Positions 33,331 to 42,235 of a DNA stretch of 64,000 nt are shown one piece after another (the stretch's first letter is position 1; each line of letters starts with the position of its first letter). The notes beneath the pieces are model-generated. The model worked only from the letters and a program-made list of their open reading frames with translations. It did not search any database and was not told where the DNA came from. The position numbers and the translations under genes were made by a program. The stretch spans positions 1 through 64,000 of the forward strand of contig NZ_CBVI010000016.1 of NCBI RefSeq assembly GCF_000513195.1. Direction: 5' to 3'. Source of the DNA: Bacteroides timonensis (lineage in GTDB: Bacteria > Bacteroidota > Bacteroidia > Bacteroidales > Bacteroidaceae).

Positions 33331-34515
33331 TTAGTCAAGGATTTCAGTAATCTGACCAGAACCTACCGTACGACCACCTTCACGGATAGCGAAACGCAAA
33401 CCTACGTTCAAAGCTACCGGATAGATCAATTCTACGTTGATTTCTACGTTATCACCAGGCATTACCATTTCAGTTCCTTCCGGAAGAGTAATTTCACCTG
33501 TACAGTCCATAGTACGCAGATAGAATTGAGGACGGTATTTGTTGTGGAATGGAGTATGACGACCACCTTCTTCTTTCTTCAAAACATAAATAGAAGCTTT
33601 GAATTTAGAGTGAGGTTTAATCTGTCCCGGTTTACAAAGAACCATACCACGTTTGATAGATTCCTTATCGATACCACGAAGCAACAAACCTACGTTATCA
33701 CCAGCTTCACCCTGATCCAGCAATTTGCGGAACATTTCAACGCCAGTTACAACAGATTTCTTATCTTCACCCAAACCAAGGATTTCAACTTCATCACCTA
33801 CGTGAATGATACCAGCTTCGATACGACCAGTAGCAACAGTACCACGACCAGTAATAGAGAATACGTCTTCAACCGGCATCAAGAACGGTTTGTCGATATC
33901 ACGCGGAGGCAACGGAATCCAAGTGTCAACTGCATCCATCAACTCCATAACTTTATCTTCCCATTTTTCTACACCGTTCAATGCACCAAGAGCAGAACCA
34001 CGGATAATAGGAGTATTGTCACCGTCAAATTCGTATGCAGCCAACAGTTCGCGCATTTCCATTTCAACGAGTTCCAACATTTCCTCATCGTCAACCATAT
34101 CGCACTTGTTCATGAATACAACAAGCTTCGGTACGTTTACCTGACGAGCCAACAAGATGTGCTCACGAGTTTGAGGCATCGGACCATCAGTAGCAGCAAC
34201 TACGATGATAGCACCGTCCATCTGAGCAGCACCAGTTACCATATTCTTTACGTAGTCGGCGTGACCCGGACAGTCTACGTGAGCATAGTGACGGTTAGCA
34301 GTTTCATACTCTACGTGAGAAGTATTAATAGTGATACCTCTTTCTTTTTCCTCAGGAGCGTTATCGATCTGATCGAAAGACTTAACTTCTGAAAGACCTT
34401 TTTTTGCCAACACTGTAGTGATAGCAGCAGTCAACGTGGTTTTACCGTGGTCAACATGACCAATTGTACCAATGTTTACGTGCGGTTTGGTACGTTCGAA
34501 TTTCTCTTTAGCCAT
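33331..34515 (-). CDS. tuf: Elongation factor Tu
   Basis: A 394-residue GTPase delivering aminoacyl-tRNA. G1 [10 protein letters not shown] near residue 19, DCPGHADY near 80, NKCD near 135 and SALGALNG near 173 are intact, followed by domains 2 and 3. It is flanked by tRNA genes on both sides, the conserved tRNA-tufB arrangement. Confidence 0.98.
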   Translation of the reverse strand: MAKEKFERTKPHVNIGTIGHVDHGKTTLTAAITTVLAKKGLSEVKSFDQIDNAPEEKERGITINTSHVEYETANRHYAHVDCPGHADYVKNMVTGAAQMDGAIIVVAATDGPMPQTREHILLARQVNVPKLVVFMNKCDMVDDEEMLELVEMEMRELLAAYEFDGDNTPIIRGSALGALNGVEKWEDKVMELMDAVDTWIPLPPRDIDKPFLMPVEDVFSITGRGTVATGRIEAGIIHVGDEVEILGLGEDKKSVVTGVEMFRKLLDQGEAGDNVGLLLRGIDKESIKRGMVLCKPGQIKPHSKFKASIYVLKKEEGGRHTPFHNKYRPQFYLRTMDCTGEITLPEGTEMVMPGDNVEINVELIYPVALNVGLRFAIREGGRTVGSGQITEILD

Positions 34516-34565
34516 AGCTTTACTTGTTATTTATTTGATTAATAATCAGCATTTACATCCTTACG

Positions 34566-34637
<72 letters not shown>

Positions 34638-34654
34638 AAGGAGAAAAAGAGGTG

Positions 34655-34737
34655 TGGGCAAAGATGGATTCGAACCACCGAAGGCGTAAGCCAGCAGATT
34701 TACAGTCTGCCCCATTTGGCCACTCTGGTATTTGCCC
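34655..34737 (-). tRNA. tRNA-Tyr (GUA)
   Basis: 83 nt class II tRNA: acceptor GGGCAAA/TTTGCCC, anticodon stem GCAGA/TCTGC with loop CTGTAAA (anticodon GTA), an extra arm GGCTTACGCC, and a T-loop TTCGAAT. The discriminator is A. Confidence 0.97.
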
Positions 34738-34780
34738 TTACATTTAAACAAAGAACTCTTTTTTCCTTATTTTTTTTTCG

Positions 34781-34854
34781 AGCCTCTTGTCGGATTCGAA
34801 CCAACGACCCCGAGATTACAAATCACGTGCTCTGGCCAGCTGAGCTAAAGAGGC
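34781..34854 (-). tRNA. tRNA-Thr (UGU)
   Basis: 74 nt: acceptor GCCTCTT/AAGAGGC, D-arm GCTC..GAGC, loop TTTGTAA with anticodon TGT, and T-arm GTTGG TTCGAAT CCGAC. The anticodon stem CGTGA/TCTCG has a T-T mismatch at 29-41. It is the first gene of the tRNA-tuf transcript. Confidence 0.95.
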
Positions 34855-34904
34855 AATTACTCAAAAAATGCAACCGTTACGTTCTATCGTGAGCGAAACG
34901 GCTG

Positions 34905-34935
34905 CAAATTTAGGCATTTATTTCTTTTCCGCAAA
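34905..34935 (-). promoter_or_regulatory. Promoter of the tRNA-tuf-secE-nusG-rpl-rpoBC unit
   Basis: Minus-strand TTTG (34932-34935), 19 bases, then TAAATTTG (34905-34912): a perfect match in both boxes and spacing. The start point near 34899 gives a leader of about 45 nt before tRNA-Thr(UGU). Confidence 0.8.
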
Positions 34936-34949
34936 ATTTTAGCGAATTT

Positions 34950-35249
34950 TTATTTGCTCCGTTGTTTTTCCTTGTGTTTAACCAGCTGTTTTTCCAAGGC
35001 TTCAACACTCAAATCAATCGCCTCTTCAAACGTATTGCAGATTTTGCTTGCATAAAACTCCCCATTGGGAATAATCACTTTTATACCTGCTTCTTTATTT
35101 TCTGCAGTCTCCGGCTTCACAACCTTTAATGACACCTCTACTTTCTTTATATCATCGTAATACTTTTCCAATTTTACTGCTTTCTTCTGAACAAAAGCCT
35201 GCAATTGCTCTGACGCATCAAAGTGAATTGACTGAATTCTTACTTCCAT
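34950..35249 (-). CDS. hpf: Ribosome hibernation promoting factor, short form
   Basis: 99 residues, MEVRIQSIHFDASEQLQAFV, with the HPF/YfiA fold and basic C-terminus (LVKHKEKQRSK). It lacks the C-terminal dimerisation domain of long HPF. It inactivates ribosomes in stationary phase. The frame is open upstream into xerC, but a strong Shine-Dalgarno (AGGAGG at 35255-35260) marks the ATG at 35249. It is 16 bases after xerC. Confidence 0.9.
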   Translation of the reverse strand: MEVRIQSIHFDASEQLQAFVQKKAVKLEKYYDDIKKVEVSLKVVKPETAENKEAGIKVIIPNGEFYASKICNTFEEAIDLSVEALEKQLVKHKEKQRSK

Positions 35250-35254
35250 ACTTA

Positions 35255-35260
35255 CCTCCT
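35255..35260 (-). promoter_or_regulatory. Canonical Shine-Dalgarno of hpf
   Basis: Minus-strand AGGAGG within AGGAGGTAAG, five bases before the hpf ATG, the longest anti-16S match noticed in the window. It decides the start against the longer frame. Confidence 0.75.
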
Positions 35261-35265
35261 TACTT

Positions 35266-36150
35266 TTAGGCTCGAGGATGAGCCTGGTTATACACTTTTT
35301 TAAGTTCTTCAAAAGTAGTATGCGTATAAACCTCCGTTGTCGCCAAACTCTCGTGACCAAGAAGTTCTTTTATCGCCCCGAGTTCTGCATCATGATTCAG
35401 CATCGTCGTAGCAAAAGTATGCCTGAGCACATGAGGACTACGTTTTTTCAACGTCACTACCTTCGAAAGGTTTCGTTTCACTAGATTTTCTACAATACTG
35501 CGGGAAAGTCGTTCTCCACTCTCACGAACAAAAAAAGCATCCGTACGAGCCAGAACAGTCTCATTCCTTACATTGACATACTCTACCATTGCATCCTTCA
35601 ACTCTTCGCCAAAAGGTATCAAGCGTTGTTTATTTCTTTTCCCCGTTACTTTAATAAGCAAAGAAGAGAAATCTACATTTTTATTATCTAATCCTATCAA
35701 TTCTGAAAGTCTCATGCCTGTAGCATAAAACATTTCAATAATCATATGATCACGACACCCCTTAAATCCTTCACCGAAATCCACTTCGTCCAGTAATTTA
35801 TCCATCTCACTTTCCCTTAGAAAAGTAGGTAACGGCTTCTTATTTTTAGGCCCCGTTATCTTTTGCAATGGATTCACGCACACTTCACCTTTCCTTAAAA
35901 GGAATTTATAAAATGACCTGAGCGAACTTAACTTCCGATTAATTGAAGTAGAAGTATATCCCTTGTCCATTAAAGAAACAATCCATTCACGAACAAGTTC
36001 AGCCTTTACTTCCGATAGAGCAGAATCTCCAATTTCTTCTCTTGCAAATTTCTCAAATTGACGTAAATCCTCCCGATAAGACTTTATAGTCTCTTCAGAA
36101 TAATTCCGTTCATACTGGAGATAGTCAAGAAAAGAGTTTGTCAACCACAT
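35266..36150 (-). CDS. xerC: Tyrosine recombinase XerC/XerD family
   Basis: A 294-residue recombinase with an N-terminal SAM-like domain (about 1-90) and a catalytic domain. Active-site residues are visible: Arg near 148 (TGMRLSEL), Lys near 172, His-x-x-Arg near 241-244 (HVLRHTFA), His near 264 (GHESLATTE) and Tyr near 273 (VYTH). Size and conserved chromosomal context (beside hpf and the tuf cluster) point to the chromosome-dimer resolvase rather than an integron or phage integrase. XerC versus XerD is not decided by sequence alone. Confidence 0.9.
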   Translation of the reverse strand: MWLTNSFLDYLQYERNYSEETIKSYREDLRQFEKFAREEIGDSALSEVKAELVREWIVSLMDKGYTSTSINRKLSSLRSFYKFLLRKGEVCVNPLQKITGPKNKKPLPTFLRESEMDKLLDEVDFGEGFKGCRDHMIIEMFYATGMRLSELIGLDNKNVDFSSLLIKVTGKRNKQRLIPFGEELKDAMVEYVNVRNETVLARTDAFFVRESGERLSRSIVENLVKRNLSKVVTLKKRSPHVLRHTFATTMLNHDAELGAIKELLGHESLATTEVYTHTTFEELKKVYNQAHPRA

Positions 36151-36222
36151 ATATCGCTACATCAAAAATCATGCAACGAATGTATGAAAAGAATTCAATA
36201 ATTCAAAGGAAATTACGAATTA

Positions 36223-36414
36223 TTAATCTTCTACTTGCTGAAGTTGTTGTACGTAAACTGCACGTTCTTTCTTAAGTCTTTTAACAACAGACGGTTTATC
36301 AAACTGCTGTCTGCTTCTTAATTCCTTAACGATACCAGTTTTCTCAAATTTTCTTTTAAACTTCTTCAGCGCTTTTTCAATGTTTTCGCCTTCTTTTACA
36401 GGTACTACAATCAT
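36223..36414 (-). CDS. rpsU: 30S ribosomal protein bS21
   Basis: 63 residues, MIVVPVKEGENIEKALKKFK, Lys/Arg-rich helical protein at the 30S platform. In Bacteroidetes bS21, bS18 and bS6 hold the 16S anti-Shine-Dalgarno. The region before its ATG (AATAAAAAGAAA) has no Shine-Dalgarno. It is monocistronic, with its own promoter. Confidence 0.96.
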   Translation of the reverse strand: MIVVPVKEGENIEKALKKFKRKFEKTGIVKELRSRQQFDKPSVVKRLKKERAVYVQQLQQVED

Positions 36415-36468
36415 TTTCTTTTTATTAAAATGTTAATGGTTTAAAAATCTCACGATTAAATTGAGCGG

Positions 36469-36499
36469 CAAAATTACACATAGTTTCTTTATTCACAAA
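36469..36499 (-). promoter_or_regulatory. Promoter of rpsU
   Basis: Minus-strand TTTG (36496-36499), 19 bases, then TAATTTTG (36469-36476), perfect in both boxes. The leader is about 50 nt. Confidence 0.8.
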
Positions 36500-36674
36500 A
36501 CTTTCTGCCGAAAATTCTGCAAAAAGAAACAAGATTAGACCTACAGAAAAGTAAATCCGAGTCAATAAAAGAGGAAACAGGTAAAGAATAAGCTGCAAAA
36601 TGCCAAATTAAATCACCGCACCGTCACTTTTATCTCTTTCTCTTGTGACAACTAAGCGCGACCGTAGCAAATAC

Positions 36675-36703
36675 TTATTCTTTCTCCGTGATAGAAAGAA
36701 TAA
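36675..36703. repeat. 11-bp perfect inverted repeat in the rpsU-aminopeptidase gap
   Basis: TTATTCTTTCT (36675-36685) and AGAAAGAATAA (36693-36703) flank a 7-base loop. It is AT-rich with no flanking T-run, so a protein-binding site or RNA structure is possible. The rest of the 577-base gap 36415-36991 holds two promoters and the CACAGAG repeats, and no gene that I can support. Confidence 0.55.
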
Positions 36704-36789
36704 ATCCCTACTAATAAAAAAACTAAAACTTATAAGAAAAAACTATAGAAACGCCGAAATCACTCGTTACGGGATAGTAATGAATTTGC

Positions 36790-36867
36790 CACCACAGTAA
36801 CACAGAGTCTCACAGAGTTTAATCAATGTAAAATCAGAGAAATAAAATTCTGTGGAAATCTGTGGTG
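36790..36867. repeat. CACAGAG direct repeats inside a CACCACAG/CTGTGGTG inverted repeat
   Basis: Two CACAGAGT units (36801 and 36811) and a related CACAG at 36793 lie inside an inverted repeat with arms at 36790-36797 and 36860-36867; a second CTGTGG is at 36850. From memory, similar CACAGAG strings occur between genes in other Bacteroides, but that is not checked here. Confidence 0.5.
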
Positions 36868-36924
36868 AATTAATTCATAACCCGCCAAAAACGAATTGCT
36901 GGTACAGATAAAGTGTAGCTATCC

Positions 36925-36957
36925 TTCGAAAAAATTCAGAGAAAGTGAGTATCTTTG
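36925..36957 (+). promoter_or_regulatory. Promoter of the Xaa-Pro aminopeptidase gene
   Basis: TATCTTTG at 36950-36957 is an exact -7 box; TTCG at 36925-36928 is 21 bases upstream and matches three of four -33 bases. The leader is about 30 nt. Confidence 0.6.
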
Positions 36958-36991
36958 AAGAGTGAATATTACACCTTATTATATATAGTAT

Positions 36992-38773
36992 ATGAGTCAA
37001 ACTATCAATGATCGGCTACAAGACCTACGGGCATTGTTCAGCCAGGAAGGCATACAAGCCTTTATTATCCCAAGTACCGACCCTCATCTGAGCGAATATG
37101 TTGCTCCCCACTGGAAATCCCGGGAATGGATTTCTGGCTTTACTGGTTCGGCAGGAACCGTTGTTATTACTACAAGCCAAGCAGGACTATGGACTGACTC
37201 TCGCTATTTTCTCCAGGCTGCCCAGCAATTAGAAGGCACGGAAATAAAACTTTATAAGGAGATGCTTCCCGAAACACCCAGTATTTCAGCTTTTTTAAGT
37301 ACACAGCTAACTCCTGGCGATGCTGTCGGCATAGATGGAAAGATGTTTTCTGCAGAAGAAGTAGAAAGGATGCAAGCCGAGTTGCAGAAATGCCAGATAG
37401 AAGTAAAAAGCATTTCAGATCCCTTAGATAAATTATGGACGGATCGTCCGCCAATGCCGGAAACTCCTGCTTTTATTTATGAAACCCAATATGCAGGAAA
37501 AAACAGCATAGAAAAGATTGCCATTATTCGAAAAGAACTAAAAAAGTGCAATGCGAAGGCATTGTTCTTATCCGCTTTAGATGAAATCTCATGGACTCTT
37601 AATCTGCGTGGAAACGATGTGCATTGCAATCCCGTGCTTGTCAGCTATCTACTTATCGAAGAGAACGAAACTCACTATTTCATTCAACCTCAAAAGATAA
37701 CCGCTGAGGTTGCTACTTATATGAAAGAAACAGGAGTAAACCTGCACGCCTACGAGGAAGCAGAAACATACCTCAGCCGAATCAATGTTGAGAGCCTACT
37801 TCTTAATCCGGCTAAAACAAATTATGCTATGTATTCGGCTGTCAACCCTGATTGCAGGATTATTCATGGCGCTTCTCCGGTCACCTTATTGAAAGCCGTC
37901 CGCAACGAACAGGAAATAGCTGGAATACATGCTGCCATGCAACGGGATGGAGTAGCTTTGGTTAAGTTTCTGAAATGGTTAGAAGCATCTGTTCCCACAG
38001 GTAAGGAAACTGAAATCAGCGTAGATAAAAAACTGCATGAATTTCGTGCGGAGCAGGATTTATATATGGGAGAAAGTTTCGATACGATTGCTGGATACAA
38101 GGAACATGGAGCCATCGTGCACTATGAAGCCACTCCCGAAACAGATGTCCAGCTAAAACCGGAAGGTTTTTTGTTATTGGATTCAGGTGCACAATATCTG
38201 GATGGAACAACAGATATCACACGTACCATTGCTTTAGGAAAACTGACAGAAGAAGAAAAGACAGATTATACATTGATATTGAAGGGGCACATTGCACTGG
38301 CAATGGCTGTATTCCCTGCCGGCACACGGGGTGCGCAACTGGATGTGCTGGCACGTATGCCGATATGGCAAAGAAGAATGAACTTCCTGCATGGCACAGG
38401 GCATGGTGTAGGCCACTTTCTGAATGTACACGAAGGACCTCAGAGTATTCGTATGAATGAAAATCCGGTAACATTGCAATTGGGTATGCTGACTTCCAAT
38501 GAACCGGGAGTATATAAAGCCGGAAGTCATGGGATTCGTACGGAGAACCTGGTTTTAGTAGTACCAGCCGGAGAAGGAATGTTTGGCAACTATCTACAAT
38601 TTGAAACAGTAACCCTTTGCCCTATTTGTAAAAAGGGAATTATCAAAGAATTGCTCACATCAGAAGAAATCAATTGGCTTAACCAATATCATCAGACTGT
38701 ATATGAAAAATTATCGCCCGGCTTGAACAAAGAAGAGCAGGCATGGTTGAAAGAAGCAACGAATCAATTATAA
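36992..38773 (+). CDS. Xaa-Pro aminopeptidase (M24B family)
   Basis: 593 residues with the three-domain layout of long aminopeptidase P: two creatinase-like N-terminal domains (about 1-310) and a C-terminal pita-bread catalytic domain. Metal ligands are seen as Asp near 397 and 408 (LLDSGAQYLDGTTDITRT), His near 467-473 (HGTGHGVGHF), Glu near 501 (TSNEPGVY) and Glu near 516 (RTENLV). It removes an N-terminal residue before proline in the cytoplasm. It is followed after 24 bases by the hexapeptide-repeat protein, probably co-transcribed. Confidence 0.93.
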   Translation: MSQTINDRLQDLRALFSQEGIQAFIIPSTDPHLSEYVAPHWKSREWISGFTGSAGTVVITTSQAGLWTDSRYFLQAAQQLEGTEIKLYKEMLPETPSISAFLSTQLTPGDAVGIDGKMFSAEEVERMQAELQKCQIEVKSISDPLDKLWTDRPPMPETPAFIYETQYAGKNSIEKIAIIRKELKKCNAKALFLSALDEISWTLNLRGNDVHCNPVLVSYLLIEENETHYFIQPQKITAEVATYMKETGVNLHAYEEAETYLSRINVESLLLNPAKTNYAMYSAVNPDCRIIHGASPVTLLKAVRNEQEIAGIHAAMQRDGVALVKFLKWLEASVPTGKETEISVDKKLHEFRAEQDLYMGESFDTIAGYKEHGAIVHYEATPETDVQLKPEGFLLLDSGAQYLDGTTDITRTIALGKLTEEEKTDYTLILKGHIALAMAVFPAGTRGAQLDVLARMPIWQRRMNFLHGTGHGVGHFLNVHEGPQSIRMNENPVTLQLGMLTSNEPGVYKAGSHGIRTENLVLVVPAGEGMFGNYLQFETVTLCPICKKGIIKELLTSEEINWLNQYHQTVYEKLSPGLNKEEQAWLKEATNQL

Positions 38774-38797
38774 TCAAAAAATTAATCACTATATAAA

Positions 38798-39313
38798 ATG
38801 GCATTAATTAAATCAGTAAGAGGTTTTACTCCTGAGTTTGGCGAAAATTGTTTTTTAGCTGATAACGCAGCCATCCTCGGAGACGTAAAAATGGGGCGCG
38901 ATTGCAGCATTTGGTTCAGCACAGTATTGCGCGGAGATGTAAATTCTATCCGTATCGGGAATGGAGTCAATATACAAGACGGAAGTGTGCTACACACATT
39001 ATATGAAAAGTCAACAATTGAAATAGGTGACTACGTTTCTGTAGGACATAATGTTACTATTCACGGAGCCACTATCAAAGACTATGCATTAGTGGGAATG
39101 GGTTCTACAATCCTTGACCATGCAGTGATAGGTGAAGGAGCTATCGTTGCCGCCGGTTCACTAGTCTTAAGCAATACAGTTATTGAACCAGGAAGCATCT
39201 GGGGCGGTGTACCTGCCAAGTTCATAAAAAAAGTAGATCCGGCTCAGGCTAAAGAACTGAATCAGAAGATAGCACATAATTATCTGATGTATTCTAACTG
39301 GTATAAAGAATAA
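38798..39313 (+). CDS. Gamma-carbonic-anhydrase-like hexapeptide-repeat protein
   Basis: 171 residues forming a left-handed beta-helix, with repeated [LIV]-G-x4 turns (IGDYVSVGHNVTIHGATI). The three metal-binding His are apparent (SVLHTL, VGHNVTIHG). It resembles YrdA/CaiE-type proteins. True carbonic anhydrase activity cannot be told from sequence; many relatives have none. Confidence 0.87.
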   Translation: MALIKSVRGFTPEFGENCFLADNAAILGDVKMGRDCSIWFSTVLRGDVNSIRIGNGVNIQDGSVLHTLYEKSTIEIGDYVSVGHNVTIHGATIKDYALVGMGSTILDHAVIGEGAIVAAGSLVLSNTVIEPGSIWGGVPAKFIKKVDPAQAKELNQKIAHNYLMYSNWYKE

Positions 39314-39336
39314 AGCCAGATGAACTTCCATATACG

Positions 39337-39376
39337 ACAGCGGACGAATAGAAATCTATCCGCCCGCTGTTCTTAT
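39337..39376 (+). terminator. Terminator-like hairpin between convergent genes
   Basis: ACAGCGG (39337-39343) and CCGCTGT (39364-39370) form a 7-bp stem, followed on the plus strand by TCTTATTATTT. The loop carries a small ATAGA/TCTAT stem. It probably ends the aminopeptidase-hexapeptide transcript; in the waaA direction there is no T-run. Confidence 0.55.
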
Positions 39377-39389
39377 TATTTCGTATTCC

Positions 39390-40610
39390 TTAGAAATTAA
39401 TCATACTTAATATCTTATCCGTAGCCCCAGCATTACTAGTGACGTAGTATCCGGCATTCATTCCGGTTTCGCGCAAGAAAACCTCATCAGCCAACATACG
39501 GTCCAACAATTCTTTCAGTTCTTCATAATTCTTGATAGAGAATGCACCCTGTGCTTCTAAAAGTTGAATTGCTTCCATAAACTTCTGGTACTTAGGTCCG
39601 AATATTACAGGAATACCATAAACAGCTGCTTCCAACGTATTATGAATACCGACCCCGAAGCCGCCTCCGATATACGCAATTTCACCATAACGGTAAATAG
39701 AAGAAAGCAGGCCGAAACAATCTATAATCAGACAATCCGCTTTCAGCACATTCTTTTCATCCGCACGCGTATAACGAACATATGGGCGTTTCAACTTCCG
39801 GATAATCTCTACCAGATGATTCTCATCTATCACATGTGGAGCAATAATCAATTTCACTTCCGGATGATTATTGAAATATTCAATAAACAGATCTTCATCC
39901 GGTTGCCAGGAACTACCTGCTACGAAGGTCATGGTGTTATTCTTAAAGAGTTTCACCAAAGGCAAATCTTTCGCCTCCTCACGTATCTGCAACACCCGGT
40001 CGAAACGCGTATCGCCGACCACTGTCACACGGTTGATGCCAATCTTACTCAAATAACGTTTGGAACGTTCATTCTGTACGAATAAGTGGTCGAAATTACG
40101 AAGAACATGGCGATACGTACCACCATACCACTTAAAGAACACCTGGCCACGACGAAATATAGATGACACACTGTACACCGGAATACGACGCTTATGTAAT
40201 TCATCGAGATAATTCTTCCAGAACTCATATTTAATGAAGAATGCCATGCAAGGATTGGCTATATCCAGGAATTTCTTCACATTCCGAGGCTTGTCGAACG
40301 GTAGGTAGCACACTACATCCGCCCCGCGATAATTCTTGCGTACCTCGTATCCCGAAGGAGAAAAGAATGTCAGCAATATACCATAATCGGGATATTTGGC
40401 ACGAATTTTTTCAATTAGGGGACGCCCCTGTTCAAATTCGCCTAAGGAAGCGGCATGAAACCAAATATAACGTACATCTTTTTCCAATTGCTGCCTGAGA
40501 AGTTCATACACTACCCAATGCCCCTTCATCATTTTACGGGGCTTGCGGCTAAATGGAGCCGCAAGATGCACCAAAAGGTCATAGATACCTATCGCAAGGT
40601 CGTAAAGCAT
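39390..40610 (-). CDS. waaA: 3-deoxy-D-manno-octulosonic acid (Kdo) transferase
   Basis: About 406 residues, GT30 family: the N-terminal domain carries the substrate motif HAASLGEFEQGRPLIE, and the C-terminal GT-B domain carries YIGGGFGVGIHNTLEA. It adds Kdo to lipid A precursor at the inner membrane. The ATG at 40610 (MLYDLAIGIYD) is used; the upstream ATG at 40643 would overlap gltX. It lies 10 bases after gltX. Confidence 0.92.
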   Translation of the reverse strand: MLYDLAIGIYDLLVHLAAPFSRKPRKMMKGHWVVYELLRQQLEKDVRYIWFHAASLGEFEQGRPLIEKIRAKYPDYGILLTFFSPSGYEVRKNYRGADVVCYLPFDKPRNVKKFLDIANPCMAFFIKYEFWKNYLDELHKRRIPVYSVSSIFRRGQVFFKWYGGTYRHVLRNFDHLFVQNERSKRYLSKIGINRVTVVGDTRFDRVLQIREEAKDLPLVKLFKNNTMTFVAGSSWQPDEDLFIEYFNNHPEVKLIIAPHVIDENHLVEIIRKLKRPYVRYTRADEKNVLKADCLIIDCFGLLSSIYRYGEIAYIGGGFGVGIHNTLEAAVYGIPVIFGPKYQKFMEAIQLLEAQGAFSIKNYEELKELLDRMLADEVFLRETGMNAGYYVTSNAGATDKILSMINF

Positions 40611-40620
40611 ACTTATTGAA

Positions 40621-42138
40621 TTAAGAAAGTACTTCAATTGCACGCTTCATACGCGCCAGTGTCTCTTCTTTGCCCAGCACCCAAGAGATGTCGAACATAT
40701 GCGGGCCTTTCCCCTCGCCTACCAATGTCAGGCGGAAAGCATTCATAATGTTTCCGGTATGATATCCTTTTTCGGCAATCCAGTCCATTACAATCTTTTC
40801 CTGATTCTCGATGCTAAAATCTTCAATTCCTGCCAGTACCTCCATCAATTCAGTCATACACTGGGCCGAATCTTCTTTCCAGCGTTTCTTCACAGTTTTC
40901 TCATCATATTCCGTTGGAGCAACAAAGAAGAAACTGGATGCTTCCCAAAGTTCCCGCACGAAACTTACACGATTCTTCATCATGCCTACCACCGTTACTA
41001 CTTTCTCGAACGGAACTTCTACTCCATGTTCTTTCAGAACTGGAACAAAATGTTCCGCTATTTCTTCATCAGGCTTCAACAATATATATTCATGGTTGAA
41101 CCAGATGCCTTTTTTATAATCAAATTTAGCGCCAGACTTGCTACAATGACTCAAATCGAACAATTTGATCAACTCATCCATTGACATCAGCTCTTGATCA
41201 TTACCCGGATTCCAACCCAGCAAAGCCAGGAAATTAATTACAGCTTCAGGTAAATATCCCGATTCGCGATATCCAGAAGATATTTCACCGGTTTTTGGAT
41301 CATGCCATTCCAACGGGAATACAGGAAAACCGAGGCGGTCACCGTCACGTTTGCTCAATTTGCCGTTACCTTCCGGTTTCAACAGCAAAGGCAGATGAGC
41401 AAAAGCCGGCATTGTATCTTCCCACCCGAAAGCACGGTACAACAATACATGCAGAGGTGCAGAAGGTAACCACTCCTCACCACGAATCACATGGGAAACT
41501 TCCATCAAGTGGTCATCTACAATATTGGCAAGATGATAAGTTGGCAGTTCGTCAGCTGATTTATAAAGTACTTTATCGTCCAGAATGGAAGAATTGATTA
41601 TTACCTCACCACGAATCAGGTCGTTTACATGTACATCTTCATTGGGTTCTATCTTGAAACGAACTACGTACTGCTTACCTTCAGCAATCAATGCATCCAC
41701 TTCTTCTTTCAAAAGTGTCAATGAATTACGCATTTGCATACGAGTAGAAGCATCATATTGGAAATTGGCTATCTCGGCACGTTTCGCATCCAGTTCTTCA
41801 GGAGTATCAAAAGCGATATAAGCTTTATCATTCTCCAATAATACCTTCACATACTTCTTGTATATTTCGCGACGTTCGGACTGACGGTACGGACCATACT
41901 CCCCACCAAAGCTGACACCCTCATCAAACGGAATGCCCAACCACTTGAAAGACTCAAGGATATATTCTTCTGCACCCGGTACAAAACGGTTACTATCAGT
42001 ATCTTCAATACGGAAAATCATGTCTCCCCCATGCTGGCGCGCAAAGAGATAATTATATAATGCTGTACGCACACCACCAATGTGCAAAGCCCCCGTAGGA
42101 CTCGGGGCAAAACGGACTCTGACTCTTCTTTCTGTCAT
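40621..42138 (-). CDS. gltX: Glutamyl-tRNA synthetase
   Basis: 505 residues from [16 protein letters not shown], a class I synthetase with the HIGH-type motif PTGALHIGG near residue 15 and the KMSKS-type KLSKRDGD near residue 255. An ATG three codons upstream (42147) is possible. It charges tRNA-Glu, and in some bacteria tRNA-Gln. It is divergent from the PgpH-like gene and followed by waaA. Confidence 0.95.
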   Translation of the reverse strand: MTERRVRVRFAPSPTGALHIGGVRTALYNYLFARQHGGDMIFRIEDTDSNRFVPGAEEYILESFKWLGIPFDEGVSFGGEYGPYRQSERREIYKKYVKVLLENDKAYIAFDTPEELDAKRAEIANFQYDASTRMQMRNSLTLLKEEVDALIAEGKQYVVRFKIEPNEDVHVNDLIRGEVIINSSILDDKVLYKSADELPTYHLANIVDDHLMEVSHVIRGEEWLPSAPLHVLLYRAFGWEDTMPAFAHLPLLLKPEGNGKLSKRDGDRLGFPVFPLEWHDPKTGEISSGYRESGYLPEAVINFLALLGWNPGNDQELMSMDELIKLFDLSHCSKSGAKFDYKKGIWFNHEYILLKPDEEIAEHFVPVLKEHGVEVPFEKVVTVVGMMKNRVSFVRELWEASSFFFVAPTEYDEKTVKKRWKEDSAQCMTELMEVLAGIEDFSIENQEKIVMDWIAEKGYHTGNIMNAFRLTLVGEGKGPHMFDISWVLGKEETLARMKRAIEVLS

Positions 42139-42169
42139 ATTTTGCATTACTTATGAGATAATTAGACGG

Positions 42170-42177
42170 CAAAATTA
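42170..42177 (-). promoter_or_regulatory. -7 box of the gltX-waaA promoter
   Basis: Minus-strand TAATTTTGC matches TAnnTTTGC; no clear TTTG at -33. On the other strand TACTTTTC at 42210-42217 may be the divergent promoter of the HD phosphohydrolase gene. Confidence 0.5.
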
Positions 42178-42235
42178 AACCTTTTTTTCCACACTAATGT
42201 TTTTTTTTGTACTTTTCGCAAAAAATTCAACCGAT

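Noticed and set aside
35266..36150. Integrase of a mobile element
   Set aside because: No attachment sites, cargo genes or tRNA disruption nearby; size and conserved context fit XerC.
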